This document shows, one piece after another, positions 22,721 to 24,603 of a stretch of 24,603 nucleotides of DNA (its first letter is position 1; every line of letters starts with the position of its first letter). The stretch spans positions 1-24,603 of the forward strand of contig JAQUND010000022.1 in the NCBI GenBank assembly GCA_028717785.1. The letters are read 5' to 3'. Under the pieces are notes generated by a model, which worked only from the letters and a program-made list of their open reading frames with translations, was not told the origin of the DNA and searched no databases. The stretch is from Candidatus Nanoarchaeia archaeon (GTDB lineage: Archaea > Nanoarchaeota > Nanoarchaeia > SCGC-AAA011-G17 > JAFCDX01). Position numbers and translations under genes: made by a program.

Positions 22721-23170
22721 ATGCCAATCTTAGGATTTAATATAACAAAAATAGATGCTGAAAAAAAGTCTGAAATAACTTCAGGATTAGATATTTCTAG
22801 TGATTTAAAGATATCAAAAGTAAGTGAAGAAAAAGTATTTTTAGATAAAGCACAGGCAGCATTAAGATTTGATTTTGAATTTAAGGTAGATTATAAACCA
22901 AATATAGCAAATATTAATTTAAGTGGTCATATTATGTATGTTGAAGGTGAAGAAAAAGCAAAGAAAATCATTGAAGCTTGGAAGAAAAATAAGACCCTAG
23001 AACCAGAATTAATGGAGAAATTATTTAATTCAATTTTAATGAGATGTAATATTAAGACGTTATTATTAACACAAGAATTGAACTTACCACCGCATATTAG
23101 ATTACCAATGGTAATGGCAGAAAAAGAAAGTGAAAAATTAAAGTCCAAGAAAGATAATTATATTGGCTGA
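22721..23170 (+). CDS. Conserved archaeal protein of unknown function (149 aa)
   Basis: The opening MPILGFNITKIDAEKK, the middle beta strands (AALRFDFEFKVDYKP, ANINLSGHIMYVEGEEKAKKIIEAWKK), and the end with LMEKLFNSILMRCNIKTLLLTQELNLPPHIRLP give a pattern I associate with an uncharacterised archaeal family. I cannot name an accession. The long curved strands followed by two helices and a proline-rich end are reminiscent of the SecB/DUF fold, but that is a guess without structural evidence. There is no signal peptide or membrane helix. It has its own TATA box. Its 3' end overlaps the convergent 41-codon ORF by 13 bp. Confidence 0.75.
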   Translation: MPILGFNITKIDAEKKSEITSGLDISSDLKISKVSEEKVFLDKAQAALRFDFEFKVDYKPNIANINLSGHIMYVEGEEKAKKIIEAWKKNKTLEPELMEKLFNSILMRCNIKTLLLTQELNLPPHIRLPMVMAEKESEKLKSKKDNYIG

Positions 23171-23283
23171 AAGAAATCTTTTAGTTTTTTTCTCTCGTTT
23201 TGACGTTTAGAAGCCTCTTCCCAGACACATTTTTCTTTTTTCATAATTTTTAGAATATCAATTTCTTTGTTAATTTTTACCAC
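23158..23283 (-). CDS. Possible small protein (41 aa, GTG start)
   Basis: Reading from GTG at 23283, the minus strand encodes 41 residues, largely one charged helix: VVKINKEIDILKIMKKEKC, then VWEEASKRQNERKK, ending LKDFFQPI. The frame uses typical codons for this genome and ends inside the 3' end of the convergent gene (13-bp overlap). The start is weakly supported: GGGG immediately precedes the GTG, and a TATA-like TATATATAAAC lies about 31 bp upstream at 23309-23319. It is short enough to be chance, but the composition is unlike the repeat array next to it. Function unknown. Confidence 0.45.
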   Translation of the reverse strand: MVKINKEIDILKIMKKEKCVWEEASKRQNERKKLKDFFQPI

Positions 23284-23308
23284 CCCTAAAAATAAAAAGT
23301 TAATTTTG

Positions 23309-23319
23309 TTTATATATAT
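23309..23319 (-). promoter_or_regulatory. TATA-like box for the 41-codon ORF
   Basis: The minus strand reads TATATATAAAC about 31 bp before the GTG, slightly farther than the other TATA boxes of the window. It adjoins the first element of the repeat array. Confidence 0.35.
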
Positions 23320-23320
23320 T

Positions 23321-23970
23321 CTCAACTTTTATTATGCATAAAAAAATATAGATAATCCATTGAGACATCCCTCACCAGTTTAGAATAACTTTTTCATTTA
23401 CAGTTACAAATAAAATTTTAATTTAATTCTCACTCTAATTAATTTTTATTAAAATTTCATTATAAAATTATATGAACATATAAAAATAAAATTGAATTAT
23501 TATCTCTCACTTTTTATTATGGACTTATTATTGTTTATTTTAGCTCACTTATTTTAATAAAAATTACTAGTTTTATTGATTTTTGGATATATCAACTCTC
23601 ACTTTCTATTATGTTTCCTATTATAATAACCTTTTTCAAAAGAAACCTTACTTATTTACCCCTCACTTTCTTAATAAAACTCTAAAACCCCTACTATTTT
23701 TGTTATATTTTACCCTTATATATCTCACTTTTTATTATACTTTTATAACCCTTTTATTATTATACCCAAAACCGTTCAATTAGAACTCTCACTTTTCTAA
23801 TAAGTCTTATATTTTACCCCCTCCCAATATAGTACTCTCTTTTTTTTAATCTCACTTTTGTCTAAAAAGGCCACATTATTTACTCAAATTTTGTTATAAT
23901 AACCCTCACTTTTTGTATTATTTTAATAACTCACTTAATTAAAAACTAACAAGAACTCACTTTGCATTAA
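23321..23970. repeat. Array of degenerate CTCACTTTTTATTAT elements, core spacing about 63 bp
   Basis: Plus-strand elements start at 23321 (CTCAACTTTTATTAT), 23371 and 23429 (weak), 23506 (CTCACTTTTTATTAT), 23544, 23598 (CTCACTTTCTATTAT), 23662 (CTCACTTTCTTAATA), 23724 (CTCACTTTTTATTAT), 23788 (CTCACTTTTCTAATA), 23851, 23905 (CTCACTTTTTGTATTAT), 23930 and 23956. The five from 23598 to 23851 are spaced 64, 62, 64 and 63 bp; outside this core spacing ranges from 25 to 77. Units often carry an AACCC tract about 25-32 bp after the core. All are in the same orientation. The last overlaps the TGA stop of the winged-helix gene. The region encodes no plausible protein. It resembles an iteron, operator or centromere array, but no function is shown. 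Confidence 0.75.
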
Positions 23971-24556
23971 CTATATTTTTTTTAACTTTTTCATCAAAAT
24001 AGAACAATTTTTTTCTACCTCTCACACTCACTTTTTCATTTATTTTGAAACCCACTCTTCTAATATCGTTCATATGTCTTCTAACTGTTACCTCACTCAA
24101 GTCTAACTTTTTAGAAATATCATCATACCCTAAAGGTTCTTCGGAATAAATTAGTAAAGCAACTATATTTTTTTCTGCAGGAGTCAATTTTTCAATTGAT
24201 TGAACGTTCATGAACGATTGAACGTTCATGAACAATCTTGAACGGTCAGGAAGCTCGTTTTCAACGTTTTTAGCCTGATTTGACTTTTGTGATTGAACGT
24301 TCATGAACGATTGAACAGTAGATTGAACATCTAAAAGTTCTTTAATTTCAGAATAATCATTTTCTATTCGGGATAAACGTCTTTCTATACCCTTTAAACG
24401 CTCATCATGACTGTCATGTTTAAGCTTAAAATGCTCAATCCATTGAACAGTTCCGTTCATATCTTTTTTCAAATTCTTGAAGGAATCAGCTATTTTAACG
24501 TGTAATTCATCAATTCTCTTATCTGACTCTTTTTTAGAGAAAAACCAAAATACCAT
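23957..24556 (-). CDS. Coiled-coil plus winged-helix DNA-binding protein
   Basis: The 199-residue protein has three parts. Residues about 10-77 form a charged coiled coil (SKKESDKRIDELHVKIADSF, later LKGIERRLSRIENDYSEIKELL). Residues about 78-120 are a Gln/Asn/Ser-rich linker with the hexapeptide SFMNVQ repeated, reflecting an 18-bp DNA repeat. Residues about 124-190 are a winged helix: LTPAEKNIVALLIYSEEPLGYDDISKKLDLSEVTVRRHMNDIRRVGFKI, then a wing VSVRGRKKLFYF. TVRRHMNDI is the recognition helix. The coiled coil suggests dimers or higher oligomers. A TATA box is about 26 bp upstream of the ATG. The gene faces the repeat array and its stop codon lies within an array element, so the array may hold its binding sites. 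A plain transcription factor is the alternative. Confidence 0.72.
   Translation of the reverse strand: MVFWFFSKKESDKRIDELHVKIADSFKNLKKDMNGTVQWIEHFKLKHDSHDERLKGIERRLSRIENDYSEIKELLDVQSTVQSFMNVQSQKSNQAKNVENELPDRSRLFMNVQSFMNVQSIEKLTPAEKNIVALLIYSEEPLGYDDISKKLDLSEVTVRRHMNDIRRVGFKINEKVSVRGRKKLFYFDEKVKKNIVNAK
24198..24233. repeat. 18-bp palindrome-containing tandem repeat inside the winged-helix gene
   Basis: GATTGAACGTTCATGAAC is present as two perfect head-to-tail copies (24198-24215, 24216-24233); a third perfect copy is at 24291-24308. Each unit holds the palindromes GTTCATGAAC and GAACGTTC. In the protein they encode the repeated SFMNVQ hexapeptide. Degenerate GAAC-rich pieces continue to about 24460. 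Confidence 0.8.
24291..24308. repeat. Third copy of the 18-bp palindrome-containing repeat
   Basis: A perfect copy of GATTGAACGTTCATGAAC, followed at once by GATTGAACAG and GATTGAACAT half-copies. It lies 58 bp beyond the tandem pair at 24198-24233 and is in the same reading frame, giving another FMNVQS in the linker. Confidence 0.8.
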
Positions 24557-24577
24557 TAATATTGATTCGCATAATTC

Positions 24578-24587
24578 CTTTTTAAAT
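24578..24587 (-). promoter_or_regulatory. TATA box for the coiled-coil winged-helix gene
   Basis: The minus strand reads ATTTAAAAAG, centred about 26 bp before the ATG at 24556. Confidence 0.5.
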
Positions 24588-24603
24588 GTTTAGTTTCTAT
24601 CAT

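Noticed and set aside
23583..23783. 66-codon plus-strand open frame in the repeat array
   Set aside because: It is open only because the array is T- and C-rich; the peptide is a run of Phe/Tyr/Leu/Thr that mirrors the CTCACTTT repeats, with no promoter at the right distance.
23321..23970. CRISPR array
   Set aside because: The repeated core is only about 15 bp and degenerate, spacing varies from 25 to 77 bp, the intervening sequences are low-complexity AT-rich and share AACCC tracts, and there is no cas gene in the window.

Overview
The window looks like chromosomal DNA from a very AT-rich archaeon with short intergenic gaps, most likely a DPANN lineage of the Woesearchaeota/Pacearchaeota type. 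The archaeal assignment rests on both subunits of DNA polymerase D, a membrane-anchored LonB protease, an archaeal-type TyrRS, a Hef/XPF-family nuclease, a PRC-barrel protein, and TATA-like boxes about 25 bp upstream of most start codons. The narrower DPANN placement is inferred from base composition, gene size and gene set; no rRNA gene is present to confirm it.

Layout. (1) 1-3069: the 3' end of a Hef/XPF nuclease converges on a minus-strand operon tyrS-speB-thpR whose genes overlap by 4 nt; a small unknown gene lies upstream of it. (2) 3070-4764: an AT-rich divergent promoter region, then a membrane-anchored OB-fold protein overlapping by 4 nt a TctA-family (COG1784-like) membrane transporter. 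(3) 4766-5911: two small unknown genes facing away from each other across a 14-bp tandem repeat, and a DUF1653 gene. (4) 5899-12413: the replicative polymerase operon polB-polC (DP1-DP2). DP2 is interrupted at its catalytic CDGDE motif by a 459-residue intein with a LAGLIDADG endonuclease. (5) 12600-13445: a winged-helix regulator converging on a MazG pyrophosphohydrolase gene broken by one frameshift. (6) 13446-14126: about 680 bp of non-coding, strongly AT-biased DNA. (7) 14127-17236: four plus-strand genes, each with its own TATA box: a membrane protein, a PRC-barrel protein, LonB, and a 58-residue cysteine-rich protein. (8) 17233-20030: a minus-strand operon for a secreted, membrane-anchored CARDB-like protein, a MacB/FtsX-type permease and its ATPase. 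(9) 20135-23170: an unknown gene, a gene with an IS1634-like N-terminal domain fused to unknown sequence, argS, and a conserved archaeal protein of unknown function. (10) 23158-24603: a 41-codon minus-strand ORF, a non-coding array of CTCACTTTTTATTAT-like elements, and a minus-strand coiled-coil plus winged-helix protein whose stop codon lies inside one array element.

Most of the window is housekeeping: DNA replication and repair, two tRNA synthetases, and membrane protein quality control. The most unusual part is the right end. There, degenerate elements recur, with four consecutive intervals of 62-64 bp in the core, beside a DNA-binding protein whose own coding sequence carries perfect 18-bp palindrome-containing repeats. 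That arrangement resembles a trans-acting binder with its clustered cis sites (iteron, centromere or operator array), but its function is inferred only. The intein in the polymerase active site and the frameshifted mazG, which carries a UUUCCCC slippery heptamer, are the next most interesting items. No tRNA, rRNA, true CRISPR array or insertion sequence was found.
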